DNA of 64,000 bases from Patescibacteria group bacterium. Lineage in GTDB: Bacteria > Patescibacteriota > Microgenomatia > UBA8517. A program made the position numbers and the translations under genes. Position 1 is the stretch's first letter. Each line of letters starts with the position of its first letter. The stretch is from the NCBI GenBank assembly GCA_035549555.1, contig DASZQR010000010.1, positions 310,001-374,000 of the forward strand, given 5' to 3'. Shown piece after piece: positions 48,860 to 57,358 of the stretch. A model generated the notes under the pieces. It had not been told where the DNA came from. It made no database searches and saw nothing but the letters and a program-made list of their open reading frames with translations.

Positions 48860-49971
48860 TTGAGGTATTCCTCTATCTCTTGAACAATTTTCCCTGCAGC
48901 CTTTTTATCAAGCTCTGCAATTTCGCTCTTTTTATTTGCCATACTCTTCCAATTTTTTATTACCAAATTAATTTTATTAAGTAAATTTTGCCCAGTTAAA
49001 TATTTTTCTTCCAAAACAATTGCCTGTCCGGATTTCTCAAGCATTTGCGCATTTTTAAATTGTTCATTATAAGAAGTCCAGGGAATTGGAATAATAATCG
49101 CAGGTCTTCCAGTAATCGCAATTTCAGAAATTGTATTTGCTCCAGCTCTTGAAATTATCAAATCTGACTTTTCAAAAATATTCGAAACATTTTTCGGATC
49201 TAAAAAAGCATAAACTTCATAATTTTTCTTTAGATCCGTTGGAAATTCATTCTTTAGATTTTCAAATTTCTGATAATCTAATTTTCCAGTTTGGTGTATT
49301 ACTTTATAATTTTTAAGCAGTTCGTATAAAATTTCGCTAACTGCATTATTAATTCTTTGTGCTCCGCTGCTTCCTCCAGTAATATAAAGAGTTGGAGACT
49401 TAGAAATTTTAGTTTTTGCTGGTATTTTTAAAATTTCACTAGAGATAGGATTCCCAACCAAAAAAATTTTCTTACCGAGGCAGTCGTGCAAGCTCTGCTT
49501 ACTCTCTTCTCGCGCGATAAAAATTTTCTTTGCAAAGCTTGAAGAGATTTTATTTGCCAAACCAACTGCAACTGTCTGTTCGTGTACGAAAACAGGAATT
49601 CCTAAAACAAATCCTGCAAAACAAACTGGCACACTTGCATATCCTCCAAAAGATAAAATTATTTTTGGTTTTATATCAAACAAAATTTTAAATGATTGCA
49701 AAATTCCGATTGGAATTTTAAGTAGCGATGGAATAGTCCAAATTGTAAATTTTCGCTGTAATCTTCCTGTAGTTATTGGAATAAATTTTACTCCAAGTTT
49801 TGGCATTACTTCTGAAGCAAGAGTTGGTACAAATTTTCCTTCAACAGCGCTTTTTGGCCCAACCCAAAATAAATTATATCCAGAATATTCTTTTTGTAAC
49901 TTTTCAATCACAGGAATTGCAGTTGTTGCTGCATGGCCTCCTGTAATTAAAATATCATTCTTCTTTTGCAT
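48856..49971 (-). CDS. murG: Undecaprenyldiphospho-muramoylpentapeptide beta-N-acetylglucosaminyltransferase
   Basis: 371 residues, GT-B fold, making lipid II from lipid I and UDP-GlcNAc. It has ILITGGHAATTAIPVIEKLQ (the usual GGTGGH is GGHAAT here), LSFGGYASVPVCFAG near 110, HEQTVAVGLANKISS near 130, TGGSSGAQRINNAV near 195, and LIISRAGANTISEIAITGRP then IPIPWTSYNEQFKNA. An extra stretch, SKQSLHDCLG near 160, is encoded by a palindromic-element copy. It is not followed by murC or other ligases, unlike classical clusters. Confidence 0.94.
   Translation of the reverse strand: MQKKNDILITGGHAATTAIPVIEKLQKEYSGYNLFWVGPKSAVEGKFVPTLASEVMPKLGVKFIPITTGRLQRKFTIWTIPSLLKIPIGILQSFKILFDIKPKIILSFGGYASVPVCFAGFVLGIPVFVHEQTVAVGLANKISSSFAKKIFIAREESKQSLHDCLGKKIFLVGNPISSEILKIPAKTKISKSPTLYITGGSSGAQRINNAVSEILYELLKNYKVIHQTGKLDYQKFENLKNEFPTDLKKNYEVYAFLDPKNVSNIFEKSDLIISRAGANTISEIAITGRPAIIIPIPWTSYNEQFKNAQMLEKSGQAIVLEEKYLTGQNLLNKINLVIKNWKSMANKKSEIAELDKKAAGKIVQEIEEYLK
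49476..49502 (-). repeat. Palindromic element copy 5, inside murG
   Basis: Minus strand: head GTAAGCAGAGCTTG, then a weak hairpin (CGA-CTGCC-TCG). TCGTG-CAAGCTCTGCTTAC on the plus strand matches 59211-59230 except for one extra base. Confidence 0.45.
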
Positions 49972-51028
49972 GCTTGCTAATATTTAATAATACCCCAACG
50001 CTAAATAGTATTACAGTTAAGCTGCTTCCGCCATAAGAAAAGAACGGAAGCGGTACTCCAGTTAAAGGAATAAGTGCAACCATCGATGCCAGATTTAAAA
50101 ATATCTGAGCGCAAAACCAGGCAATAATTCCTGTCGCAACAATTGTTGAAAAATTATCGGGCGCATGCGTTGCAATTTGCATGCATTTATAAATAAAAAA
50201 ACAAAGTAGTCCAATAACAACAATCGCTCCCAAAAATCCTAATTCCTCTGCAATATTTGCAAAGACACTATCCGTTGCCGATTCTGGTAAAAATAAATAT
50301 TTTTGTTTACCTTGCCCAAGCCCCACTCCAAAAAAGCCTCCGGACCCAAGAGCAATCAAAACTTGGCGAATATGATAGTTGCTTGGATTAAGCGGGTCGC
50401 TTGAAGCATTCAAAAAAGTTTCCAATCTTGCCCTTCTATAACTTGATGTAATTGTAAGTAAAAACCCAATTAATCCCCCAACTATTCCAGTTGCCGCAAA
50501 AGGAATTAAAGAAACTCCTGCCACAAAAAGTTGTGTCAATCCAATCGTTATTACAACAATTGTAGTTCCAAGATCTGGCTCAAACATAATTAATCCTGCC
50601 ACAAGCGCAATAGGTAAGATTAAATTTAAAAATGGTTTTTTCAAATCAGCAAGCTTTGCAATATAAAAAATAATACTTACCTTAATAAGCTCTGATGGCT
50701 GAAGTGTAAAACTTCCAATACTTATCCATCTTCTCGCTCCCAAAACACGACTTCCAATTCCAGGAATTAAAACAACCAAAAGTAAAACCACATTGATTGC
50801 AAAGAAAATTGATGCAAATTTTTTCCAAACAGAGTAATCAATAATCATTGCAGCAAACATTGCAGCAAAACCTAGAATTGCCCACACAATTTGTTCCTTT
50901 AAATAATAAAAACTGTCATGAAAATAAGCGAGCGCTTGAGGAGCAGACGCATCAGCAACAGCAAAAAGCCCCAAAAAGGTTAAGACAATAGTTAAAACAA
51001 GAAGAGTCCGTCCATTATTTTTTGTCAC
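49955..51028 (-). CDS. ftsW: Lipid II polymerase FtsW (SEDS family)
   Basis: 357 residues, about ten membrane helices. It has GARRWISIGSFTLQPSELIK near 93, MFEPDLGTTIVVITIGLTQL near 150, RQVLIALGSGGFFGVGLGQG then KQKYLFLPESATDSVFANIAEELGF in the outer loop, and ALIPLTGVPLPFFSYGGSS near the end. It polymerises septal glycan with FtsI. The start codon is GTG at 51026-51028. It overlaps murG by 17 nt and follows mraY by 3 nt. Confidence 0.94.
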   Translation of the reverse strand: MTKNNGRTLLVLTIVLTFLGLFAVADASAPQALAYFHDSFYYLKEQIVWAILGFAAMFAAMIIDYSVWKKFASIFFAINVVLLLVVLIPGIGSRVLGARRWISIGSFTLQPSELIKVSIIFYIAKLADLKKPFLNLILPIALVAGLIMFEPDLGTTIVVITIGLTQLFVAGVSLIPFAATGIVGGLIGFLLTITSSYRRARLETFLNASSDPLNPSNYHIRQVLIALGSGGFFGVGLGQGKQKYLFLPESATDSVFANIAEELGFLGAIVVIGLLCFFIYKCMQIATHAPDNFSTIVATGIIAWFCAQIFLNLASMVALIPLTGVPLPFFSYGGSSLTVILFSVGVLLNISKHAKEE

Positions 51029-51031
51029 AGA

Positions 51032-52084
51032 TTAGATTCTAGCAAGCCAAAGACCTAAAATCGCTAGCATTATTCCGGCAAGCCAGGCACGCATAACAAT
51101 TTTCGGTTCCTCCCAGCCAATCGCCAAAAATGCATGATGGATTGGAGCAATTGGAAAAATTCTCCTTTTTAAAATTTTCCAGCCTAAAATTTGTATTAGC
51201 GAAGAAAAAGCTTCTATTACAAATATTCCCCCAATTATAAAAAGCGACGCGACATTTCCTGTCAAAAGTCCGATCACAGCAATCATTGCACCAAAAGAAA
51301 GAGCACCAGTATCCCCAAGCCAAATACGTGCAGGGTTTACGTTAAAATATAAAAATGCCATCACAGCACCAATCCAGAGAGCAATAAAAATAGAAAGCGG
51401 AGTATCCAGATTTGCTGCCGCAATAACAATAAATGCAAAAAGATAAATAGCGAGAAGTCCAGATGCAAGCCCATCAAGTCCATCTGTAAAATTAAATGCA
51501 TTTGTAAAAAAGACAATAACAAACATTGCAAATGGTATGTAAAAAATTCCCAGATTAATTACATGAGAAAGAAGTGGTATATGCACAAACTGTATTCCCA
51601 AGAAATGATAAAGCCAAAAAGAAACAACACCAGCCAACACAAACTGAATGGCAAACTTAGTTTTTTTACTTAAACCAAAGACATAACCAAGTTGCCCTTC
51701 CTTTCCTTTCTTAAAAATTTTTACATAATCATCCAAAAGCCCCAAAATTCCAAAAGAAATAAAAGTAAAAAAGATCACAAAAAGTTCATTTAATAAATTA
51801 TGTGCAGTGGTTATATAAACTCCAAGCGAAGACATGATAGGAAATAATATTGCAAACATAATAACAACTGTAACAACAAGCAAAACTCCTCCTCCAGTCG
51901 GTGTCCCAGCTTTTTTATCATGCAATTTATCAAAAAGAGATTTGCTATTTTTCCCTCCCTCAACTTGTCTTTGAAATTTAAGTTTATAAAGAAGATCAAT
52001 AAAAGGAACAATTAAAACCGCGTTAATTAAAAATGAAAAGATCAAAAAACCAAGTGAAAGTGGCAAAAGATTTGGTAAATTCAT
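51032..52084 (-). CDS. mraY: Phospho-N-acetylmuramoyl-pentapeptide transferase
   Basis: 350 residues, ten membrane helices, making lipid I. It has KAGTPTGGGVLLVVTVV near 55, LLDDYVKIFKKGKEGQLGYV near 116 (catalytic Asp pair), NAFNFTDGLDGLASGLLAIY near 195, and WLGDTGALSFGAMIAVIG near 258, with PIHHAFLAIGWEEPK near 315. First gene of mraY-ftsW-murG-ftsQ-ftsA-ftsZ. The -10 TATACT (52096-52101, minus) overlaps the TATAAT (52098-52103) facing the VanX-like gene. Confidence 0.95.
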   Translation of the reverse strand: MNLPNLLPLSLGFLIFSFLINAVLIVPFIDLLYKLKFQRQVEGGKNSKSLFDKLHDKKAGTPTGGGVLLVVTVVIMFAILFPIMSSLGVYITTAHNLLNELFVIFFTFISFGILGLLDDYVKIFKKGKEGQLGYVFGLSKKTKFAIQFVLAGVVSFWLYHFLGIQFVHIPLLSHVINLGIFYIPFAMFVIVFFTNAFNFTDGLDGLASGLLAIYLFAFIVIAAANLDTPLSIFIALWIGAVMAFLYFNVNPARIWLGDTGALSFGAMIAVIGLLTGNVASLFIIGGIFVIEAFSSLIQILGWKILKRRIFPIAPIHHAFLAIGWEEPKIVMRAWLAGIMLAILGLWLARI

Positions 52085-52151
52085 GTTCTGTGAAAAGTAT
52101 AATCTATTTTACAATAACGAGGCAAATTTACACAAAATGATAAAATATTTC

Positions 52152-52823
52152 ATGAGCGATTACCTTGTAAGTGTGAAAAAATACAATCAAAAATTAGTAG
52201 AATTACCAATTAAAAAAAGAATTGAAACACAATATCCGATATTAATTAGAGATGAAGTTTCAAAAAAGCTAGCAAAAGTATCATTCAAATTACCAAAAAA
52301 TCTAAAACTTCAAATTAACGGAGGTTACAGGTCAAGAAAAACCCAAGAAAAAATTTGGAACTATAGATTAAAACAATTTAAAAATTACAAAAATACTCGT
52401 AAATTAGTTTTTGATCCAAAAGAGGGAATTCCTCCACATTCAACAGGAGGAGCAGTCGATATTGGACTATTCAATATAAAAACTAACAGAGAAATAAATT
52501 TATCTAATCCTTTCCAAAAATTTTATGAAGAGGCTAATCCATTTTCCAAAAAAATAAGTAGGGAATCTCACAAACAAAGAATGCTAATAAGAAAACTTAT
52601 GTTAAATGAAAATTTTGCACCCAATCCAAGAGAATACTGGCACTTCTCTTATGGAGATAAAGCATGGGCAGATTTCTACAAAAAGAAAATTTTATATTCT
52701 GAAATATACGAAGAAGAAATTTCTAATTTAAAATACAATTTGTTAAAGAGATTTGTAATTAAAATACATAGAAAAATATTTCAGTTGATAAATAAAATAT
52801 TTAAACTAGACTTAAGCTATTAA
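52152..52823 (+). CDS. VanX/VanY-like D-Ala-D-Ala peptidase (M15)
   Basis: About 223 residues from ATG 52152 (MSDYLVSVKKYNQKLVELPI). The M15 zinc motifs are NGGYRSRKTQEKIWNYRLKQ, HSTGGAVDIGL near 97 (SxHxxGxAxD type) and REYWHFSYGDKAWADFY near 168 (ExxH). The order and spacing fit the D-Ala-D-Ala dipeptidase group (M15D) best. A basic C-terminal tail (LLKRFVIKIHRKIFQLINK) may bind membrane; no signal peptide is seen, so it probably acts in the cytoplasm or is surface-tethered. It interrupts the dcw cluster on the opposite strand. ATG 52137 is an alternative start. Its 3' end overlaps ftsI by 4 nt. Confidence 0.82.
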   Translation: MSDYLVSVKKYNQKLVELPIKKRIETQYPILIRDEVSKKLAKVSFKLPKNLKLQINGGYRSRKTQEKIWNYRLKQFKNYKNTRKLVFDPKEGIPPHSTGGAVDIGLFNIKTNREINLSNPFQKFYEEANPFSKKISRESHKQRMLIRKLMLNENFAPNPREYWHFSYGDKAWADFYKKKILYSEIYEEEISNLKYNLLKRFVIKIHRKIFQLINKIFKLDLSY

Positions 52824-54499
52824 TTATTTGGGCTTATTCCAAAATAAGGAAATAAATCTTCAGCAATATGAAACCAAAGCGGAGCTGCAGTTTCGCTTCC
52901 CCATTCGCTTGAAGTCGGGCTTTGAAGCGTCACAAGCATTACAAATTTTGGATTTTTTGCAGGAGCAAAACCAACAAAGCTTGCAATTGTTTTTGTAGGA
53001 TCATAGTGCCCGGAAACAGGAATCTGTGCAGTCCCAGTTTTTCCTGCAATTGAAAACCCAGCTGGAGCGGCCCATTTTGCTTCTCCGTCAGTAACTGCAT
53101 GTACCATCATATCTGTAATCTCGCCTGCTGCATTTTGCGAAATAACCCTTGGCCCAATTTGTGATTTAATTTCACTGCTCCATGTGCCATTTTTAATTTC
53201 CTTAACCACTTCAGGCTTCACCATTTGTCCTCCATTTGCAATAATTCCAATTGCTCGAAGTATTTGGATTGGAGTAACAGCAATTCCTTGGCCAAACGTC
53301 GTAGTTGCTGTGTCAATATCGCTCCAAGTATCTTTAGTTCGAAGCGGCAATGCAACTTCTCCCTGCAAATCAATTCCGGTTATTTTTCCAAATCCAAATT
53401 TAGCAAGATAATCATAAAGTTTATCCTGGCCCAATTTCTGCCCTACAAAAGTCATTCCAATATTGTCTGAATTTACAATCACATCTGTCATTGAAGAATT
53501 TGGATGATGCACACTATCCCAAGTATCAATCGGATATCCATCAACATTTATAATATTTGCGCAAATATCACACTCTGTATCTGGCTGAACAACTCCTGCA
53601 TCAAGAGCAGAAGCCATCACAATCGGCTTGAAAATAGAACCGGGTTCAAAAGTATTTGAAATCGCAGCATCTTTAAAGTCTTCATTTGTATAGTTCCAAT
53701 ATTGTCCTGGATCAAAACTCGGGCTTGATGCCATGCCAAGTATCGCTCCAGTGTTTGGATCCATCATAATTACAGAGCCAGCTTTCGATCCGTATTGGAC
53801 AAGTCCGTTTGCAAGTTCCTTTTCTATTGCAAACTGCACAGTTTTATCAATATTTGTAACTAAGTCAATTCCGTGTGTCGGATCAACTTGGCTTGAGTTT
53901 CCAAAAACAATTGGAGTTCCATTTGCATCTGATTCTCGATCCAATAATCCTGGCTTTCCAGCAAGAGTTAAATCATAATAACCTTCAAGTCCAAAATACC
54001 CTTTATCGTTTCCGTTGACATCTTTTCCAACAAATCCCAAAATATGCGCTGACGATGAGCTTTCCGGATATGTTCTTGAAGGCTCTGGATCAAAACCAAC
54101 TCCGGCAATATCAAGCGCTTCAATATTTTTCTTTTGATCATTTGTCACTCTATGCTGTAATGATATCCAAGCTGTTCCGCTATCAATTTTATTCCTTATA
54201 TCATTTATATCAGCATTTATAATTGGAGCAATTTGTGAAGCAATTGTAATTGAATTTTCTGTCAAATCCGGCTTTGTGACATAAAGATCCCAATCCATTT
54301 CATCCGTAGTCAAGTAACTTCCGTCTGTTGCATAAATACTTCCCCGCGTCGCAGTAAGTGAATCAGAGCGCTGATACTGAAGTTGTCCTTGCTGTGCTAA
54401 ATTACTTGCATCAATTACCTGCCAGAAAAAAAGTCTGGCAATAAGCCCGCAAACAAGAATTACAAATAAAAAACCAAATATTCGAAGCTTTGTCCTCAT
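52820..54499 (-). CDS. ftsI: Penicillin-binding protein FtsI (class B transpeptidase)
   Basis: 559 residues: one N-terminal helix (IFGFLFVILVCGLIARLFFW), a pedestal domain (RGSIYATDGSYLTTDEMDWD near 53), and the transpeptidase domain. SxxK is in EPGSIFKPIVMASALD near 295, SxN in VNSDNIGMTFVGQKLG near 340, and KTG in IAGKTGTAQIP near 486. It cross-links septal peptidoglycan. No PASTA domains are attached. It overlaps ftsL by 4 nt. Confidence 0.94.
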   Translation of the reverse strand: MRTKLRIFGFLFVILVCGLIARLFFWQVIDASNLAQQGQLQYQRSDSLTATRGSIYATDGSYLTTDEMDWDLYVTKPDLTENSITIASQIAPIINADINDIRNKIDSGTAWISLQHRVTNDQKKNIEALDIAGVGFDPEPSRTYPESSSSAHILGFVGKDVNGNDKGYFGLEGYYDLTLAGKPGLLDRESDANGTPIVFGNSSQVDPTHGIDLVTNIDKTVQFAIEKELANGLVQYGSKAGSVIMMDPNTGAILGMASSPSFDPGQYWNYTNEDFKDAAISNTFEPGSIFKPIVMASALDAGVVQPDTECDICANIINVDGYPIDTWDSVHHPNSSMTDVIVNSDNIGMTFVGQKLGQDKLYDYLAKFGFGKITGIDLQGEVALPLRTKDTWSDIDTATTTFGQGIAVTPIQILRAIGIIANGGQMVKPEVVKEIKNGTWSSEIKSQIGPRVISQNAAGEITDMMVHAVTDGEAKWAAPAGFSIAGKTGTAQIPVSGHYDPTKTIASFVGFAPAKNPKFVMLVTLQSPTSSEWGSETAAPLWFHIAEDLFPYFGISPNN

Positions 54500-54771
54500 C
54501 TTAAAGCTATTCCTGAATTTGTTATATAAACATATGCTTCAGGCGATATCATTCCCGAGCTGCTTGCTTCTTTTGCAATACTTGTCAAAGAAGTGCTGCC
54601 TACAAGTTTATCTTGCATTTCCTGGTTTTCCTGAGTAAGTTCATCATATTTATTTTCAAGAGCAACAAGTTTATTTCCTGCAGCTGATGCTTCAACAGCT
54701 GCAAAAATAGTACCAACAAAAAGTACAATTAAAACTAAAATAATAATATTACGAGTTATTTTTTTTGACAT
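54496..54771 (-). CDS. ftsL: FtsL-like divisome protein
   Basis: 91 residues: a basic start, one membrane helix (NIIILVLIVLFVGTIFAAVE), then a coiled coil (LVALENKYDELTQENQEMQD) and a small C-terminal part. Size, topology and position between rsmH and ftsI fit FtsL/DivIC, although the sequence itself is poorly conserved. It overlaps rsmH by 23 nt. Confidence 0.72.
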   Translation of the reverse strand: MSKKITRNIIILVLIVLFVGTIFAAVEASAAGNKLVALENKYDELTQENQEMQDKLVGSTSLTSIAKEASSSGMISPEAYVYITNSGIALR

Positions 54772-55570
54772 AACTTCTCAAAATTGCGCTTCGTGATTTT
54801 GGATTTCTTTTTATTTCCTCATCACTCGGCAATACAAAACTTTTGCTTTGTAAATAATGCTTCACAATTTCGTCTTCCGACGAATTAAAACTAACAACAA
54901 CAAGTCTTCCCCCAGGCTTTAAAATTTCAATTGCCTGCGGCAAGGTTTCCTTTAAATTCTCAAGTTCGCTATTGACTGCAATACGTAACATTAAAAATGC
55001 TTTAGTCGCTGGATGTGTTTTATCCGCAAACTTTTTCTCCGGAAATAAACTTAAAAGATCACCAACTTTTTCAAATAATTTCTGCTTTCTAAAATTAATA
55101 ATTCTCAAAGCCAAGCTTCGTCCAAATAATTCTTCAAGCTGATCTTCTCTCAAACCATTTAATAAATCTTTCGCCATAACTCCTTGCGTTTCTGAATTTA
55201 GTCTCATATCCAAAATCGCATCAGGATTTTTAAACGAAAAGCCTCTTTTTTCATCTGCAAAATGTACATTGCTTATCCCCAGATCAAAAACAATTCCATC
55301 AGCTGGGTAAAAGTCATAACGAGTTGCAATCTCTTTAATATTTCTAAAATTTCCGTTAACCAATTTTGCTTTCTCGCTATCAACATTCTGTTTTGCAATT
55401 TCAAGCATTGAATCATCTGCATCAATTCCCAAAACTTCTCCTCCGGCATCGACAATTGCTTTTGTATAACCTCCCGCTCCTTCTGTTGCGTCAATATACT
55501 TTCCTTGATTTTTAATGTGCAATTCTTCAATCACCTCTTTCAAAAGTACTGGCTCGTGTAAAACTGTCAT
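54749..55570 (-). CDS. rsmH: 16S rRNA (cytosine1402-N4)-methyltransferase
   Basis: 273 residues. It has HEPVLLKEVIEEL, the SAM site DATEGAGGYTKAIVDAGGEV near 27, FDLGISNVHFADEKRGFSF near 96, DMRLNSETQGVMAKDLLN, and RLVVVSFNSSEDEIVKHYL near 220. The classical LGxSSxQ is LGISNVHF here. A Shine-Dalgarno-like GAGAGGA lies 7-8 nt before the ATG. It overlaps mraZ by 4 nt. Confidence 0.95.
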   Translation of the reverse strand: MTVLHEPVLLKEVIEELHIKNQGKYIDATEGAGGYTKAIVDAGGEVLGIDADDSMLEIAKQNVDSEKAKLVNGNFRNIKEIATRYDFYPADGIVFDLGISNVHFADEKRGFSFKNPDAILDMRLNSETQGVMAKDLLNGLREDQLEELFGRSLALRIINFRKQKLFEKVGDLLSLFPEKKFADKTHPATKAFLMLRIAVNSELENLKETLPQAIEILKPGGRLVVVSFNSSEDEIVKHYLQSKSFVLPSDEEIKRNPKSRSAILRSYVKKNNS

Positions 55571-56004
55571 TTTTTATTCCTCTCTGACAAACTTTCAATA
55601 AATTCCTTTGTAGTTTTTGCTACTTCAACACTTTTCAAATCCCAATCATTTTTATTCCAGATCTCGACTCTATCTCCAAGCCCTACAAATATTAAATCTC
55701 TTTCTAAATGTGCATATTGTGCCAAAATTTCTGGAATAATTATTCTTCCCTGCTCATCTGGCGTAACCTGAAACGCACTTCCGATAATAAATCTATCTAT
55801 ATCTCTTACCCCAAGCTCTAAAACTTTTGTTCCGCCAGTTAATCGATCAATTACTTTATTCCAAAATTCATTACTAACTAAAACCAGACAATTCTCATAC
55901 CATTTAGCTACAATAAATTCTTCCCCAAGCTCTCCTAGAAATTTTCTAGGAACTGCCGTTCGCCTTTTATCGCCCAAACTGCTTTCGTACGACCCAATTA
56001 TCAT
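55567..56004 (-). CDS. mraZ: Transcriptional regulator MraZ
   Basis: 145 residues with two SpoVT/AbrB-type halves. IGSYESSLGDKRRTAVPRKF is the first DxKxR-like motif, and SAFQVTPDEQGRIIIPEILA near 80 is the second, followed by AHLERDLIFVGLGDRVEIWN. MraZ binds repeats in its own promoter and represses the dcw operon. The 75-nt leader contains inverted repeats that could be its target or form RNA hairpins. Confidence 0.93.
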   Translation of the reverse strand: MIIGSYESSLGDKRRTAVPRKFLGELGEEFIVAKWYENCLVLVSNEFWNKVIDRLTGGTKVLELGVRDIDRFIIGSAFQVTPDEQGRIIIPEILAQYAHLERDLIFVGLGDRVEIWNKNDWDLKSVEVAKTTKEFIESLSERNKK

Positions 56005-56080
56005 TTTCTATAAGTCTGGGCAGGCTTATTGGTGACACTTCTCACCACTTTTATCCATTCTGAAGTTTTTTTCACGCAAT
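56005..56080 (-). promoter_or_regulatory. mraZ leader with inverted repeats
   Basis: On the minus strand: TTGACA, a 17-nt spacer, CAGAAT, then GGTGA-GAAGTG-TCACC and ATAAGCCTG-CC-CAGACTTAT before the ATG. These may be MraZ operators or RNA hairpins; the classical GTGGG-spaced box is not seen. Confidence 0.4.
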
Positions 56081-56117
56081 GTCAACAGGAATATTCACCG
56101 AACAAAATAGAACATGC

Positions 56118-56123
56118 TATAAT
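56118..56123 (+). promoter_or_regulatory. -10 box of the 56130 gene, leaderless spacing
   Basis: TATAAT (56118-56123) with exactly 6 nt to the ATG at 56130. It supports that start over the longer ORF from 56079. The -35 is weak. Confidence 0.5.
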
Positions 56124-56129
56124 CTAAAT

Positions 56130-56324
56130 ATGACAACAGAAAATAATCGCAAAACAAACGAACACTACAAAATTGCGTCATTATTACAAAAAAACCGTCG
56201 TTTAACTATCGAAGAAGGAGTATTTTTTCCAAACGAGTTGAATAAATTTAAACAAAATAACTTAAAAGCAATCACACAACAATTAATTGAAGATAACAGG
56301 TCAGAAGACGAAAACGAGCATTAA
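56130..56324 (+). CDS. Hypothetical protein (64 aa)
   Basis: Not recognised. A charged, Asn/Lys/Glu-rich helical protein (HYKIASLLQKNRRLTIEEGV, FKQNNLKAITQQLIEDNR), with a short hydrophobic FFPN. It is divergent from mraZ. The start is set by TATAAT 6 nt upstream; the longer reading to 56079 would include the promoter. Its end overlaps the convergent gene by 4 nt. Confidence 0.5.
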   Translation: MTTENNRKTNEHYKIASLLQKNRRLTIEEGVFFPNELNKFKQNNLKAITQQLIEDNRSEDENEH

Positions 56325-56989
56325 TTCGAGCTTCCTGCATGAGGCTTGCCATCTGAAGAATAAATTGCATATCCATTTTGATTAACCACAAGATTTGGAG
56401 AGCTTGGTGTCCCAAATGGTTTAATCGTTATAAACCAAACTCCCGTTGCAGCTTTGCTCAATGTATATTTAAAACTACCATCAACACTGCTTAAATCAGT
56501 TGTATTTGTTTGCAAATGCCAATCGCTAACAACTTTCCCCAGAAGTTTTCCGTTTCCATCCCGAAATCTTAAAGTAAGCTGACCTGTTTCAACCCCACTA
56601 TCAAATCTGATATGTCCTGAAGATTCACTTCCAAGCAAAATACTATCGCGGCTAACTCCAGTTTGGCCATTAAGCTGTATTGTCCCAGGAACTCCTTGCG
56701 TGGTTTGCCCCACTCCGTTATTTGCCTTATATTCCAAAATATAATCCATAGAAGTTGCAGTCGGAACATTAATTCCAGTTACATTTAAAGAAACATAATG
56801 GCCATCGCTGCTTGGAATAAGCTCAACAATTGGCCACTGGCTTTGTGGAAGGTCAGGAACACTTTCATCAACTGAAGTACTACCGTTATCAATAGGTGCA
56901 GTTAATTTCTTAAATGCAAAGATACCGCCGACAACAACTATTGCAAAAACAATTACAGCAACAAACGGCCAGTACTTTTTATAATTCAT
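56321..56989 (-). CDS. Membrane-anchored surface protein, beta-rich (unknown)
   Basis: 222 residues: one N-terminal helix (WPFVAVIVFAIVVVGGIFAF), a short spacer, then an all-beta outer part with two likely sandwich repeats (YVSLNVTGINVPTATSMDYI; GQLTLRFRDGNGKLLGKVV and FKYTLSKAATGVWFITIKPF). No enzyme motif is present. It may be a wall-associated or adhesin-like protein. The promoter TTGACA-N18-CAATAT lies 6 nt before the ATG. Confidence 0.65.
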   Translation of the reverse strand: MNYKKYWPFVAVIVFAIVVVGGIFAFKKLTAPIDNGSTSVDESVPDLPQSQWPIVELIPSSDGHYVSLNVTGINVPTATSMDYILEYKANNGVGQTTQGVPGTIQLNGQTGVSRDSILLGSESSGHIRFDSGVETGQLTLRFRDGNGKLLGKVVSDWHLQTNTTDLSSVDGSFKYTLSKAATGVWFITIKPFGTPSSPNLVVNQNGYAIYSSDGKPHAGSSN

Positions 56990-56995
56990 AAATAT

Positions 56996-57025
56996 ATATT
57001 GCCAGTTTTATTTTATCCCTGTCAA
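56996..57025 (-). promoter_or_regulatory. Promoter of the 56989 gene, leaderless spacing
   Basis: On the minus strand: TTGACA (57020-57025), an 18-nt spacer, CAATAT (56996-57001), then 6 nt to the ATG. Confidence 0.45.
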
Positions 57026-57319
57026 GTTTTCAACTTGTCCCATATTGAATCCCTCCCAAAAAACCTTGATTTCATTCTCGTCTAGATTTAGATAACCATC
57101 AAATGATTTCCGATCAAAAATACAATTTTCACAAGTTGTATTTCTACCAACAATAAAACCTAAAACTTTCAAATAAGGCATTCTTATCACCTCAGTAGGA
57201 ACAAAATATCCATCACTGCATTCAGGACCAAACATCCAAATATACTCATCTGCAAAATATTCTTCTCCATCAGTAGAAATTAGATATCTTTTTATTGAAG
57301 TGTTTGCTTCTGTTCTCAT
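57008..57319 (-). CDS. Hypothetical protein (103 aa)
   Basis: Not recognised. A soluble protein with FADEYIWMFGPECSDGYFVP, VLGFIVGRNTTCENCIFDRK (a CxxC pair) and an acidic FDGYLNLDENEIKVFW. The ATG at 57317-57319 is preceded by GAGGG at 5-6 nt, a fair Shine-Dalgarno. A GTG at 57331 lies upstream of it. TTGACA-N18-CATCAT gives a leadered promoter. The CxxC may bind a metal. Confidence 0.55.
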   Translation of the reverse strand: MRTEANTSIKRYLISTDGEEYFADEYIWMFGPECSDGYFVPTEVIRMPYLKVLGFIVGRNTTCENCIFDRKSFDGYLNLDENEIKVFWEGFNMGQVENLTGIK

Positions 57320-57358
57320 CAAAACCCTCACAATGATGCCAGTTTTATTTATGAAGTG

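Noticed and set aside
52083-52151. Longer N-terminus for the VanX-like protein from 52083
   Set aside because: It would overlap the mraY start codon and run through both -10 boxes. The added residues do not look like a signal peptide.
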